Shown piece by piece: positions 15,192 to 24,191 of a DNA stretch of 64,000 bases. The DNA is from Paenibacillus sp. RUD330 (GTDB taxonomy: Bacteria > Bacillota > Bacilli > Paenibacillales > Paenibacillaceae), in contig NZ_CP022655.2 in NCBI RefSeq assembly GCF_002243345.2, forward strand, positions 399,001-463,000, written 5' to 3'. The position numbers were made by a program, and so were the translations under genes. The notes under the pieces are model-generated. The model did no database searches. It saw only the letters and a program-made list of their open reading frames with translations, and was not told the origin of the DNA. Within the stretch, counting starts at the first letter, position 1. Each line of letters opens with the position of its first letter.

Positions 15192-16316
15192 TCAGCGGGG
15201 AGCGATATTCTCCGCGAGCAGCTCGCCCATCGGCGACCAGTCCGGCTCCTGCGGACGGGACGGGCAGGAGACGGGCAGCAGCGGGAACAGCAGCTCCGCG
15301 ATGCGGTACGCCTCTTCCAGGTGAGGATAGCCCGACAGGATGAACCTGTCGATGCCGAGCGCCGCATATTCCTTCAAACGAAGCGCGACCGATTCGGGAT
15401 CGCCGACGAGCGCGGTGCCGACTCCGCCGCGCACGCGGCCGATGCCGGTCCACAGGTTGGGAGAGATCTCGTCCTGCCCTTCGCTGTCGCGGACCAGCTG
15501 CGTCATGCGGCGCTGGCCGACCGAATCGAACCGGTCCAGCACAGCCTGCGCGCTCCGGGCGTCCTCCTCGCTGACATGGCGGATGAGCCGCCGGGCTGCG
15601 TCCCAGGCTTCCTCCGCCGTCTCGCGGACGATGATCTGCACCCGCAGGCCGATGTCGACCTGCCTGCCGAGAGCGTGGGCGCGGGAGCGGACATCCGCGA
15701 TTTTGGCCGCCACCATCTCCGGCGTTTCGGCCCAGGTCAGATAGGTGTCGATATGCTTGGCGGCTACGGCATGGCCGGCTTCCGAGGAGGCTCCGATATA
15801 GAGCGGCGGCGACTTGCGGCCGAAGGGGGGATATTGGAGCCGGGCTCCTTCCACCTGGATATGCTTGCCGCGGAAGGTGACCTCCTCGCCGGCCATCAGG
15901 CGATGCCATACTTGAAGGAACTCGTCCGTAGCCTCGTACCGGTCGGCATGGCTCAGAAAAATGCCGTCTCCCCGCATTTCATGCGGATCGCCTCCGGTGA
16001 CGACGTTCACGAGCAGCCTGCCCGAGGAAAGCCGCTCGAACGTAGCCGCCATGCGGGCGGCGATCGTCACCGAGACGCCTGCCGGACGGACGGCCACGAG
16101 AAAGCGGAGGCGCTCCGTGGCGGTCATGAGCGCGGATGCGACGACCCAGCCGTCCTCGCAGGCATGGCCGGTCGGCACGAGCATGCCGGTATAGCCGAGC
16201 CTGTCGACGGCCTGGGCGATTTGCCGGAAATAAGGCAGATCGGTAATTTTGGCGCCTTGCGTCGTGCCCAAGTAGCGCCCGTCTCCCATGGTAGGGAGGT
16301 ACCAGAATAGTTCCAT
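15192..16316 (-). CDS. ssuD: FMNH2-dependent alkanesulfonate monooxygenase
   Basis: The 374-residue flavin-dependent monooxygenase belongs to the bacterial luciferase-like group. It has the SsuD N-terminus (MELFWYLPTMGDGRYLG), the LVPTGHACEDGWVVAS block, the NVVTGGDPHEMRGDG loop and the C-terminal GYPHLEEAYR. SsuD cleaves alkanesulfonates to aldehyde and sulfite with reduced FMN and oxygen. The ATG at 16316 follows GGAGGAGACATC; the upstream frame to 16562 overlaps tauB and is not coding. It is the last gene of tauC-tauA-tauB-ssuD, so the operon imports a sulfonate and releases its sulfur. No FMN reductase gene is adjacent. Confidence 0.93.
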   Translation of the reverse strand: MELFWYLPTMGDGRYLGTTQGAKITDLPYFRQIAQAVDRLGYTGMLVPTGHACEDGWVVASALMTATERLRFLVAVRPAGVSVTIAARMAATFERLSSGRLLVNVVTGGDPHEMRGDGIFLSHADRYEATDEFLQVWHRLMAGEEVTFRGKHIQVEGARLQYPPFGRKSPPLYIGASSEAGHAVAAKHIDTYLTWAETPEMVAAKIADVRSRAHALGRQVDIGLRVQIIVRETAEEAWDAARRLIRHVSEEDARSAQAVLDRFDSVGQRRMTQLVRDSEGQDEISPNLWTGIGRVRGGVGTALVGDPESVALRLKEYAALGIDRFILSGYPHLEEAYRIAELLFPLLPVSCPSRPQEPDWSPMGELLAENIAPR

Positions 16317-16438
16317 GATGTCTCCTCCTGCTATTTTGTCCGATATCCTGTTCAGGATAAGCGGGGGCCAGCCGTCCGGATCGAGCGGTCCGACAGGCTG
16401 ATGAACCTGCGACGGGCCGCTCCCGTCTAACGATGAAT

Positions 16439-17356
16439 CTAAGAACGGGAAGGCTCCTGCCCGGATGACGGGCCTGCGAACGGCATCGCGTCCGCTCGTC
16501 CGGCGAGTCCTTGCCTGGCCGCGCCTGCCGGCGCGCCATCCGCGATGCGTCCGATCAGCCATTCGCGGAGCTCGGCGAACTCCCGGCTGGATCGCAGCGG
16601 TATCGTTCCTTCCTCGTGCAGAGGGTTGGCGAAGTCCTCGACGATCCGGCCCGGAGACGGATGCAGGAGCAGGATCCGCCGGCCGAGCAGCAGCGCCTCG
16701 TCGACGTCATGCGTGATGAAAAGAATGCATTTGCCCGTCTTCTTCCAGATCTCGCCGACATGCGTCTGCATGGACTCGCGCGTCAGGGCGTCCAGCGCGC
16801 TGAACGGCTCATCCATGAGGATGATGCTGGGGTCGGCGGCCAGCGTGCGGGCGATGGCCGCCCGCTGCTTCATTCCTCCGGACAGCTGGTGGGGATACAT
16901 GGACGCGGCGGAGGCAAGGCCGACGAGCTCCAGATAGGCTGCTGCCTTCCGGCGGCGCTCGGCTTTGGGCATGCCGGCCATTTTCAGGCCGAACTCGACA
17001 TTGCGGGCAACGGAAAGCCACGGGAACAGGTTGGCATGCTGGAAGACGACGCCTACCTTGGTATCCGGAGCGGAATGCTCCGCTCCGTCGATGACGATGC
17101 GGCCCTCCGTCGGCTGGATGTACCCTGCGATCAGATTCAGCAGGGAGGACTTGCCGCATCCGGACGGACCGAGGACGCAGATGAATTCATCTCCCGCCAG
17201 CTTCAGGCCAATGTCCTGCAGCACGGAAGGGGCAGCCGGCGAAGCCGGACCGTAGCGAAGGGAGATATGCTCCAGACGGATGCGGCCTGCAGCGGCTTCG
17301 CCGGGCGGCGGCACAGGCACGGATGCGGTGCCCGTTCGTTGGGCTGTCACGGTCAT
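16439..17356 (-). CDS. tauB: Sulfonate/taurine ABC transporter ATP-binding protein
   Basis: The 305-residue ATPase has Walker A GPSGCGKSS, Q-loop VFQHANLFPWL, signature LSGGMKQR, Walker B IILMDEPFSALD and switch His in FITHDVDEA. This is the SsuB/TauB/NrtC type. An N-terminal Pro-rich 30 residues and a C-terminal Gly/Ala/Arg tail of about 35 residues extend the usual 255-residue core. It lies between the binding protein and ssuD in one transcription direction. Confidence 0.9.
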   Translation of the reverse strand: MTVTAQRTGTASVPVPPPGEAAAGRIRLEHISLRYGPASPAAPSVLQDIGLKLAGDEFICVLGPSGCGKSSLLNLIAGYIQPTEGRIVIDGAEHSAPDTKVGVVFQHANLFPWLSVARNVEFGLKMAGMPKAERRRKAAAYLELVGLASAASMYPHQLSGGMKQRAAIARTLAADPSIILMDEPFSALDALTRESMQTHVGEIWKKTGKCILFITHDVDEALLLGRRILLLHPSPGRIVEDFANPLHEEGTIPLRSSREFAELREWLIGRIADGAPAGAARQGLAGRADAMPFAGPSSGQEPSRS

Positions 17357-17413
17357 GGCGGTTCCTCCTCATGAGCGGTATGGGAATGCAGGCGTTGCGC
17401 ACGCCTCAGGCCG

Positions 17414-18487
17414 TTACTTTGAATAAAAATCGCTGCGGACCGCTTCCTGGAACGTCTTCAGGTCGGGCGCGGACTTGATCGACTTCTGCTCCACGAGGAA
17501 ATCGGCCGTTTCCTTCAGCAGCGCCGCGAAGGCTCCGGGCTTGTCGGGCGTGCCCATGTACTCGGGCAAAGTCTGCTCGGAGGCGTCCAGCACGGTGATC
17601 TGCCTCATCGCCGTCAGCGTCTCTTCCGGGGAGAGGCCGAGCTCCTTGGCGAGCAGGACGGACGCGTCCTCGGCATGGTCCCGGTAATACCTGGTCCCCT
17701 CGTCGAGCACCTCGATATAACCTTGGACGGCTTCCGGGTACTTGGAGGCGAACTCCTTGCTCACGACGCCGAATTCTCCGGTAATGCCGCCTCCGGCCGC
17801 GACTTCCTTGGAGGTGACGATGACCTTGCCTCCGTCGGCGATCAGCTTGGACTGGACCGGCTGCCAGATGTAGGCTCCGTCGATGTCGCCTCTTTGCCAC
17901 GCTGCGGCCATTTCGGGGGCGGGCATGTCGATGATCTTGATCCCCGACGGATCGATGGCCTTCTGCTTCAAGGCGGAGAGCAGGCTGAAATGGGAGGTGG
18001 AGCTGAAGGTGGTGGCGATCGTCTTGCCCTTCAGGTCCTCCAGGCTGCCGATGCCTGCCGACGTCTTCACGACGAGCGCCTCGCTCTCGCCGATGATGTC
18101 GTGGATGTAGTAGATCTCGTCGGGCAGTCCCTGCGCGATGCCGGATGCTCCCGGCGGCGTGCCGACCATGCCGAAGTCGATGCTGCCTCCGGCCATGGCG
18201 GTGTTGACGTCGCGTCCGGCGTCGAACTTCAGCCACGATACTTTGGCGCCGGGAAATTTCTTCTCGGCCAGTCCAAGAGCTTTGGCCATCAGCTCGCCGT
18301 TCGGGCTGACCTGATAGCCGATCCGGATTTCCTTCGGCAGGGCGGAGCTTCCTCCGGCTTGATTCGAGCTTTTTCCGTCGGAGGAGCCGCATGCCGCAAG
18401 GGCAAGCAGGAGAAGCGTTAGGGAGAGGGTCACGAGAAGGCCGCGCAGCTGGCGGCGAGAGGACCGGGCATGAAACAGTCTGTTCAT
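17414..18487 (-). CDS. tauA: Taurine/sulfonate ABC transporter substrate-binding lipoprotein
   Basis: The 357-residue lipoprotein has a signal peptide ending LALAACG and a Ser/Gly linker. The binding-protein fold shows the TauA-like blocks IRIGYQVSPNGELMAKALG, KFDAGRDVNTAMAGGSIDFGMVGTPP and GESEALVVK. The pattern resembles taurine-binding TauA more than SsuA. It sits between the permease and ATPase genes. Substrate range (taurine or other alkanesulfonates) is inferred from the family and from the SsuD partner, which usually does not use taurine itself. Confidence 0.9.
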   Translation of the reverse strand: MNRLFHARSSRRQLRGLLVTLSLTLLLLALAACGSSDGKSSNQAGGSSALPKEIRIGYQVSPNGELMAKALGLAEKKFPGAKVSWLKFDAGRDVNTAMAGGSIDFGMVGTPPGASGIAQGLPDEIYYIHDIIGESEALVVKTSAGIGSLEDLKGKTIATTFSSTSHFSLLSALKQKAIDPSGIKIIDMPAPEMAAAWQRGDIDGAYIWQPVQSKLIADGGKVIVTSKEVAAGGGITGEFGVVSKEFASKYPEAVQGYIEVLDEGTRYYRDHAEDASVLLAKELGLSPEETLTAMRQITVLDASEQTLPEYMGTPDKPGAFAALLKETADFLVEQKSIKSAPDLKTFQEAVRSDFYSK

Positions 18488-18565
18488 AGCGATGAAGCCT
18501 CCTGATCGGAATAGGAATGGGGAACGGCAGGAACGGCGGACGGCGGCTGATCGGCTCCGAAGGCG

Positions 18566-19387
18566 TCAGCCGCGGGTCCAGGGCGATGCTTGGCGGATCA
18601 GCAGCCGGAGAGAGGAATCGATGGCGATCGCGATGATTCCCATGAGAATGATGCCGGCATAGATGATGTCGCTGCGAAGATATTTGCTGGCGTCCAGCAC
18701 CATCCAGCCCATGCCGGAGATGGCTGCGACCATCTCCGCGGCGACTAGCGTGGAGTAGGTGACTCCCACGGCGGTGCGCAGCCCGGTCAGCACATCGGGA
18801 AGGCAGGAAGGCAGGATGACGTAGGCGTACAGCCTCCAGCCGCGCGCTCCCAGGGAGCGGGCGCCGTTAATGCGCTCTGCCGGCACCTGGCGGCTGCTGT
18901 GGACGGCGGCGATGAACAGAGGCGAGAAGCCGCTAAGGAAGAGCAGGACGATCTTGGATTCGTCGGCGATGCCGAACCAGAGCACGAGCAGCGAGTAGTA
19001 GGCGAGCGGAGGCAGAGGGCGGTAGAATTCGACGAATGGATCGAATACGGCCCTCAGCCAGCGGTTCCGTCCGCAAAGGATTCCGAGAGGCACGGCCGTA
19101 GCGGCCGCGAGCGCGATGGCGATCAGAATCCGGCGCAGGCTCGCTCCGACATGGGCGGCGAGCGACGAGTCCTTGTAGCCGTGCTGCGCGATATCCGCGA
19201 AGGCGGTCCAGACGTCGGCGGGCGGCGGCAGGAACAGCGGGTTTACCCAGCCGAGGCGCCCGGAAAGCCACCAGAGCAGCAGGACGGCCATGACGGAGCC
19301 GGCCGAGACGGCTGCCGGCAGCAAGCGGGACTCGGCGCGGCTGCGCCTGGCTTCCCTTTTGTTCGCGGCGGATGGGGCTATGGCCAT
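18566..19387 (-). CDS. tauC: Sulfonate/taurine ABC transporter permease
   Basis: The 273-residue permease has about six hydrophobic segments and the BPD_transp_1 EAA loop (RINGARSLGARGWRLYAYVILPSCLPDVLTGL). WVNPLFLPPPADVW at residues 48-61 is typical of SsuC/TauC/NrtB permeases. It is the first gene of the operon; a gap of 78 bases separates it from tauA. No TPP, SAM or T-box element is visible upstream; the 19388-19603 interval otherwise holds only the terminator of the tetR gene. Confidence 0.9.
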   Translation of the reverse strand: MAIAPSAANKREARRSRAESRLLPAAVSAGSVMAVLLLWWLSGRLGWVNPLFLPPPADVWTAFADIAQHGYKDSSLAAHVGASLRRILIAIALAAATAVPLGILCGRNRWLRAVFDPFVEFYRPLPPLAYYSLLVLWFGIADESKIVLLFLSGFSPLFIAAVHSSRQVPAERINGARSLGARGWRLYAYVILPSCLPDVLTGLRTAVGVTYSTLVAAEMVAAISGMGWMVLDASKYLRSDIIYAGIILMGIIAIAIDSSLRLLIRQASPWTRG

Positions 19388-19549
19388 GAGACGGATGCTC
19401 CCTTCTGCGAGGAATGGGGCGCCGAGCCGCTGGACGAACGGCTGCCGAGGAAGAAGTCCGCTCGGCGAAGCGGCGGCGTCAGGCGCCGGCGCATGGAGAA
19501 ATCAGGCGGCGGGCACGACGGGATTCAAGGGTGAGATGGGCTGAAACGC

Positions 19550-19582
19550 AAAAAAATCAATCCCTCAGCTGCCAGGATTGAT
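19550..19582 (-). terminator. Terminator of the tetR gene
   Basis: Read on the minus strand, ATCAATCC and GGATTGAT pair around an 11-base loop and are followed by seven T residues. Confidence 0.8.
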
Positions 19583-19603
19583 ACTTCCGTTGGTCGGATC
19601 GGA

Positions 19604-20188
19604 TCAGGGATATTCGGTTGGAACTTCAAGCCGTGCCGATGGCGGTGATGGTGACGGTGCATCCGCCAGTCCAAGCAGCGCGTCGAGCACTTCGGAGCGG
19701 AGCCGAGGCTCCAGCGGGGCGAGATGGAACAGCTCGCAGAAGAAAAGTCCGTCCGCGGCCAGCCGGGCGATCGTAGCCAGGGCAGGGGAACGGCTTTCGG
19801 AGACGATCCGGCTCTGCCACGCCTCGTACCTTTCCCTCATGGGAGACAGCAGGGCGGGGTTGCCGGAGGCGGCGGCCAGCACGGCGGCGCTCGTCTCCAA
19901 GTCATCGGGACTTGTCTGGAAGCTTTGGGTCAGGTAGGCTCGCGTCCATGGATGGGATCCGCAGCCTGCCGCAGCCCTGGCCTCCGTCTGGTTCTCGAAG
20001 CGGTCCAGGAAATCGTCCAGCGTCGCCTGGATGAGCGCTTCCTTGCTGGGGAAGTGGTACAGGAGGCCTCCCTTGCTGATGCCCGCTTCGCGGGCGACGG
20101 CGTCCAAAGTCAGCTTGGAGGCTCCTTGCTCGCGCACCAGCTTGCAGGCGACTCGGAGAATGGCGTTTCGTTTTGAAGCGGCGGCCAT
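19604..20188 (-). CDS. TetR/AcrR-family repressor
   Basis: The 194-residue regulator has an N-terminal TetR helix-turn-helix (RNAILRVACKLVREQGASKLTLDAVAREAGISKGGLLYHFPSKEALIQATLD). The C-terminal ligand domain is Ala/Leu-rich. The ATG at 20188 has GGCAGGAGGTGCGC just upstream; longer frames lack this. It is divergent from an aldo/keto reductase gene with 210 bases between them, and probably regulates that gene and itself. The inducer is unknown. Confidence 0.88.
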   Translation of the reverse strand: MAAASKRNAILRVACKLVREQGASKLTLDAVAREAGISKGGLLYHFPSKEALIQATLDDFLDRFENQTEARAAAGCGSHPWTRAYLTQSFQTSPDDLETSAAVLAAASGNPALLSPMRERYEAWQSRIVSESRSPALATIARLAADGLFFCELFHLAPLEPRLRSEVLDALLGLADAPSPSPPSARLEVPTEYP

Positions 20189-20263
20189 GGCGCACCTCCT
20201 GCCGTTACTATACGGACCGGACGGTACAGAAGTCAATGAAAAAATAATTATTCCTAGCGGATA

Positions 20264-20287
20264 TGTTGGTTTTATATTTGACCAACA
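20264..20287. promoter_or_regulatory. Candidate operator in the tetR/aldo-keto reductase interval
   Basis: TGTTGGT and ACCAACA are perfect 7-bp complements around a 10-base A/T-rich centre. It is the clearest dyad in the divergent interval and could be the TetR site. A direct repeat CGGAC-CGGAC at about 20214 is an alternative. Confidence 0.35.
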
Positions 20288-20398
20288 GGCGGACATGGGC
20301 TGCGAAGCGGACCGACAGGCTCCGTTCTGGAAGGCGGGCTGCGGAAAGTTGCTTGGGCGACCGTCCAGGAGGTAATCTGTGGATAAGGAGGGATGGAC

Positions 20399-21328
20399 AT
20401 GAAGTATCGCCGTTTAGGCAAAACGGAGCTCAACGTCTCGGTCGTCGGCATCGGCACCTGGCAGTTCGGCGGAGAATGGGGCATGGATTTCGCGCAGGAC
20501 GAGGTCGACGCGATTTTGGACAAGGGCGCCGAGCTCGGCATCAACCTGATCGACACGGCGGAATGTTACGGAGACCATCTGTCGGAGGCTTTCATCGGAA
20601 ACTACATCGGCAGGCGGAGGCGCGAGGACTGGATCATCGCGACGAAGTTCGGCCATCATTTCCACGAGCGCTTCAAGCGTACGGACGTATTCTCCGGAGA
20701 CGATGTCGTGAGGCAGCTGGACGCATCGCTCAAGGCTCTGCAGACCGACTACGTGGATCTGTATCAGTTCCATTCCGGCCCGGATGCCGCCTTCGACAGC
20801 GACGGGCTGTGGACCGCGCTGGACAAGCAGGCGCAGGCCGGCAAGATCCGGCATCTGGGAACGTCGATCGGGAGCAACGACAACCTGCATCAGACGGCCG
20901 CCTCCTCGAAGGTCGGCTCGCAAGCGATCCAGGTCGTGTACAACCGGCTCGACCGCAAGCCGGAGGAGCGGGTATTCCCTTCCTGCCTGGAGCAGGATCT
21001 CGGCGTGCTGGCGCGGGTGCCGCTGGCGAGCGGCTTCCTGAGCGGCAAGTACAAGCCCGGCACGGAGTTCGGCGAGACGGACGTGCGGCATCGCCAGGAT
21101 GCGGAGCAGGTTCGGCAGCGGCTGGAGGAGGTGCGCCGGATCGCGGAGGAGGAAGTGCCGGAGGGCGTCCATATGGCAGCCTGGGCGCTGGCCTGGTGCC
21201 TTCGCCATCCGGCCGTGACTTCCGTCATTCCCGGCTGCAAAAATCCGGAGCAGGTTCAGGGCAACGCAGATGCGGTGAAGCTCGTCACGGAGCCGCACCC
21301 GCAGGATGTGCCGAATATCGGCCGGTAG
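20399..21328 (+). CDS. Aldo/keto reductase
   Basis: The 309-residue NADPH-dependent oxidoreductase has the AKR barrel landmarks. They are GKTELNVSVVGIGTWQFGG, the catalytic Asp-Tyr region LIDTAECYG, the Lys in IATKFGHHF and the His in LYQFHSGPD (tetrad D-Y-K-H). The cofactor site is SVIPGCKNPEQV. The ATG at 20399 is preferred to that at 20393 because AAGGAGG ends six bases before it. It belongs to the general AKR (YdbC/Tas-like) group; the physiological carbonyl substrate is not evident. It is transcribed away from a TetR gene and ends before a strong terminator. Confidence 0.88.
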   Translation: MKYRRLGKTELNVSVVGIGTWQFGGEWGMDFAQDEVDAILDKGAELGINLIDTAECYGDHLSEAFIGNYIGRRRREDWIIATKFGHHFHERFKRTDVFSGDDVVRQLDASLKALQTDYVDLYQFHSGPDAAFDSDGLWTALDKQAQAGKIRHLGTSIGSNDNLHQTAASSKVGSQAIQVVYNRLDRKPEERVFPSCLEQDLGVLARVPLASGFLSGKYKPGTEFGETDVRHRQDAEQVRQRLEEVRRIAEEEVPEGVHMAAWALAWCLRHPAVTSVIPGCKNPEQVQGNADAVKLVTEPHPQDVPNIGR

Positions 21329-21380
21329 CTCCGCTCGCTAGGCAGCGCCGCCGTCTTGTCGGCGAGCATGTCAACCCGAA

Positions 21381-21422
21381 AAGCCCTGCCGGACTGCGCT
21401 TGAGCGCGGTCCGGCAGGGCTT
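21381..21422. terminator. Bidirectional terminator between aldo/keto reductase and GH43 genes
   Basis: A 14-bp perfect stem AAGCCCTGCCGGAC / GTCCGGCAGGGCTT with a 14-base loop lies between two convergent genes. Confidence 0.88.
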
Positions 21423-21428
21423 GCTTGT

Positions 21429-23918
21429 TCAGCTGAGGCTTGCGTAGACGGAGAAGTTGTCGAATCGGGTGGCGTTGTTCATGGAGCGGAGGCCGGCCTT
21501 GCCGTGGAGGAACGGAAGGGCGCTATGATCCGCATAACTCAGCTTGGGAGCGTTCATATCGTCGACGTAGACGCGGATGGAGGCTCCCTCGGCGACGACC
21601 TTCATCCGGTGCCAGACGCCGGCGGCGAGCGCGGCCGGCGCCGATGCCAGCGTTTGATAGCCGTAATTCATTTTGCCGAGATAGACTCCGTCGGGCTTGA
21701 TGAACGCATAGTAGGCCTGGATGTAATCGGGATTGTTCGCGAGCACCTTGCCGTTCGACGGATTGCTGGCCCGCACGAGCATGCCGGCGTCCCCGGTCGT
21801 CCCGACCAGCTTCACGTCCGCCTCGACCGTATAGTCGGACCATAGGCCGGAGCCGATGACCGTCTTGGCGGGACCGCCGGCAGCCGCGCTCAGCTCGCCG
21901 GAAGCGACGGACCAATCGCCTTCATACCGCGTCCAGCCGTTGTCGTTGCCGTCGTTGAAGTCGTCGGCCAGCGGAGAGGGCGTCTGTCCCCTCTCGAACG
22001 ACAGGCTGCTGAAGTCGAACTCCCCCTGGACCGTCTCGAAGCGGAGCTCATGATAGCCGGCGGTCAGATAGAGGCCTTTCTTCGAGACGTTCACCCAGTT
22101 CTCCCAGCCGCCGCTTCCGGCCGACTGCACGACTCCGGTCAAATCCGCCGCCCCGTCCCATACGCGGAAGCTGACGTTCGGGAAGGTCGTGGCGAGCCGC
22201 GCGCTCATGTCATACATGCCGCTCTCGGCGACATTGACCCGGTAGAGCAGCCATTCCCCCGTCTGGTTCCAGCCGACGACCTCCTTGCCCTCCGCCGCCG
22301 ACGAGCGGATGTCCACGTCATCGCTGCGATAGGAGCCGCCGATGTTGGCAGGCGTCAGATCGTGATAGCCGGTCCCTTCCCCGCCTTTGCGGTAGTGGAC
22401 GGCTTCGATCGTCCCTGGAAGCGGTTTGTACGCATTCCAGGCGCTGCTGCCGCCGACATCGTTGCTGAACGCCACATAGCCGAAGTCGGCATGGGCGTCC
22501 TGGGTGGCATAGCCGATTTTCCCGCCGCCAAGGCCGCTTACGCTGCGGGACTGCTTCTTCATGCCGTCGACGTAGACGGCGAAGGAGGCGCCGTTCTTCT
22601 CCACCCGGATCTGATGCCACTTGGTATAATCATAACCTGCGGGGAGAGGGGAATACTCCCAGCCCTGACTGGCGCCGCCGACGACGAAATGGGTTTCGAG
22701 ACGATTCAGCTTGCGGTTCAGGAGGGCCGTTCCGTAGTTGTTCTCATCCGTATAGGAAAATACGGCTCCATACAGCGGCGAAGAGCTTGTGCCCATCTTC
22801 ATCTGCTTGGCATGGAACTCCGCGGTGTAATCGGAAGCTGTCGAGGCCGCCGTCACTTGCCGGTACCAGGCCGTCGTCCCGATCGTATCCTGCCACATCA
22901 GCTCCTGGTTGTAGATGCCCCAGGTTCCGCCGCCGACATTGGTCCAGCCGGAGCCGATCGCGGCGCGCGCGAAACGGTCCTCGAACGACGGCGCGGCCGG
23001 GTTCGGCTGGCTTGCCGTCGTCGGACCGAGGACGGACATCCGGTCTCCGTTCCAGACGATGCGGTCCAGATTCATTTTGCGGCCCGGATAGACGGCGTTG
23101 CCTTGGGAAGCGTGGCTGTGGTAGACGATGTAGTCCGAATCCAGATCCGGACCTTTGACGATGGAATTGTGTCCGAGGCCTACGTTGGAGCCCTCCGTGG
23201 CGATCAGGATCGGGTTCTGGCTCTGGGCGGGGGAGAAGCCGGAGAGAGGAGAAGCCCCGGACGCATAGTTGACCCGATAGGCGGTGCTCCAGACATGGTT
23301 GCCGGTATAGGTCATGAAATACTTGCCGTTGCGCTTGAACGTCGTGGAGCCTTCCGTCCATCCCGCCATCGACAGGCCGGTCGAACCCGCCGCTCCGAAA
23401 GCGGTCGGCGAGGTCATCGGACGGGAATCGATCCGGTCCGCGCCGGTGGAATAAAAATACCATTTCCCGTCGTCGTCGATGAAGACGCTGCCGTCGATGC
23501 CCATGCCGAGATTGCCGGTCTGCGGCGTGAACGGACCGACGGGGCTGCCGCTCGACAGGACGTAATGCCCGCCTCCTCCCGGAGAGGTGTACATATAGAA
23601 CATTCCATTCCAATAAACGATCTCGGGCGCATAGGCGGCCTTGGTTACGGGATCCGAAGCGCACAGCCCGCGGTAAGTCCAGGAAGCGAGATCGGTGGAG
23701 GACCATACCTTCACGCCGATCTGGTCATCGACCGTGCTGACATAGAGGTAATAGACACCGTTGAATTTCAGGATGTAAGGATCGCCCTCGCCGTAGAAAT
23801 CCCCGTTGACCCACTTCCAGGAGGAGGAGAGGGTGTAAGGATTGCTGTAGGCATGAGCGGCGGAGGGGAGCAGGAGCAGGACTGCGGCGGCGGCAAGAAA
23901 AGACTTCCATTTCTTCAT
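21429..23918 (-). CDS. Secreted GH43 glycosidase with CBM6-like and concanavalin-like domains
   Basis: The protein of about 829 residues has a Sec signal (KKWKSFLAAAAVLLLLPSAAHA). The five-bladed GH43 domain (residues 25-305) carries the acid triad: Asp in EGDPYILK, Asp in GIDGSVFIDDDG, Glu in GWTEGSTTF. A beta-sandwich (about 320-490) follows, then a CBM6-like module (EAVHYRKGGEGTGYHD, about 500-635) and a C-terminal LamG/DUF1080-like module (FNDGNDNGWTRYEGDW to the end). GH43 enzymes cut arabinan, arabinoxylan or galactan side chains. Two ATGs are possible; the inner one at 23918 has the better-spaced AAGGAG. A cre site lies upstream. The first half is closely similar to the GH43 at 28627. 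Confidence 0.88.
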   Translation of the reverse strand: MKKWKSFLAAAAVLLLLPSAAHAYSNPYTLSSSWKWVNGDFYGEGDPYILKFNGVYYLYVSTVDDQIGVKVWSSTDLASWTYRGLCASDPVTKAAYAPEIVYWNGMFYMYTSPGGGGHYVLSSGSPVGPFTPQTGNLGMGIDGSVFIDDDGKWYFYSTGADRIDSRPMTSPTAFGAAGSTGLSMAGWTEGSTTFKRNGKYFMTYTGNHVWSTAYRVNYASGASPLSGFSPAQSQNPILIATEGSNVGLGHNSIVKGPDLDSDYIVYHSHASQGNAVYPGRKMNLDRIVWNGDRMSVLGPTTASQPNPAAPSFEDRFARAAIGSGWTNVGGGTWGIYNQELMWQDTIGTTAWYRQVTAASTASDYTAEFHAKQMKMGTSSSPLYGAVFSYTDENNYGTALLNRKLNRLETHFVVGGASQGWEYSPLPAGYDYTKWHQIRVEKNGASFAVYVDGMKKQSRSVSGLGGGKIGYATQDAHADFGYVAFSNDVGGSSAWNAYKPLPGTIEAVHYRKGGEGTGYHDLTPANIGGSYRSDDVDIRSSAAEGKEVVGWNQTGEWLLYRVNVAESGMYDMSARLATTFPNVSFRVWDGAADLTGVVQSAGSGGWENWVNVSKKGLYLTAGYHELRFETVQGEFDFSSLSFERGQTPSPLADDFNDGNDNGWTRYEGDWSVASGELSAAAGGPAKTVIGSGLWSDYTVEADVKLVGTTGDAGMLVRASNPSNGKVLANNPDYIQAYYAFIKPDGVYLGKMNYGYQTLASAPAALAAGVWHRMKVVAEGASIRVYVDDMNAPKLSYADHSALPFLHGKAGLRSMNNATRFDNFSVYASLS

Positions 23919-24023
23919 GTGGCATTTCATCTCCTTTTCAATGGCGGATCGGAGAAGCTCGGCGATACAAGGATGGAATCAGAGGGGCGAGGCTTCAACT
24001 CTCCTCCTTTCTTCCGGTTGATT

Positions 24024-24037
24024 TGACAGCGCTTGCA
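24024..24037. promoter_or_regulatory. cre-like site (CcpA) in the GH43/ArsR interval
   Basis: TGACAGCGCTTGCA fits the catabolite responsive element consensus TGWNANCGNTNWCA at all but one fixed position. It lies about 100 bases upstream of the minus-strand GH43 gene and 155 bases before the plus-strand regulator gene. Confidence 0.6.
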
Positions 24038-24191
24038 GAACGGAGTATAGCAAAAGCGGACTTCATGCGGAAGAGATAATTTCAAAATATATGTATTAAA
24101 ACAATATTAAATGTTTATTCCAATAAAACTGGACATATGAGCCGATTAAGCCTTATATTATGGGAAGAATGTCAGGAAGGGAGTTTGGAAC

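Noticed and set aside
16317-16562. N-terminal extension of ssuD
   Set aside because: It overlaps tauB on the same strand and the normal SsuD N-terminus begins at 16316.
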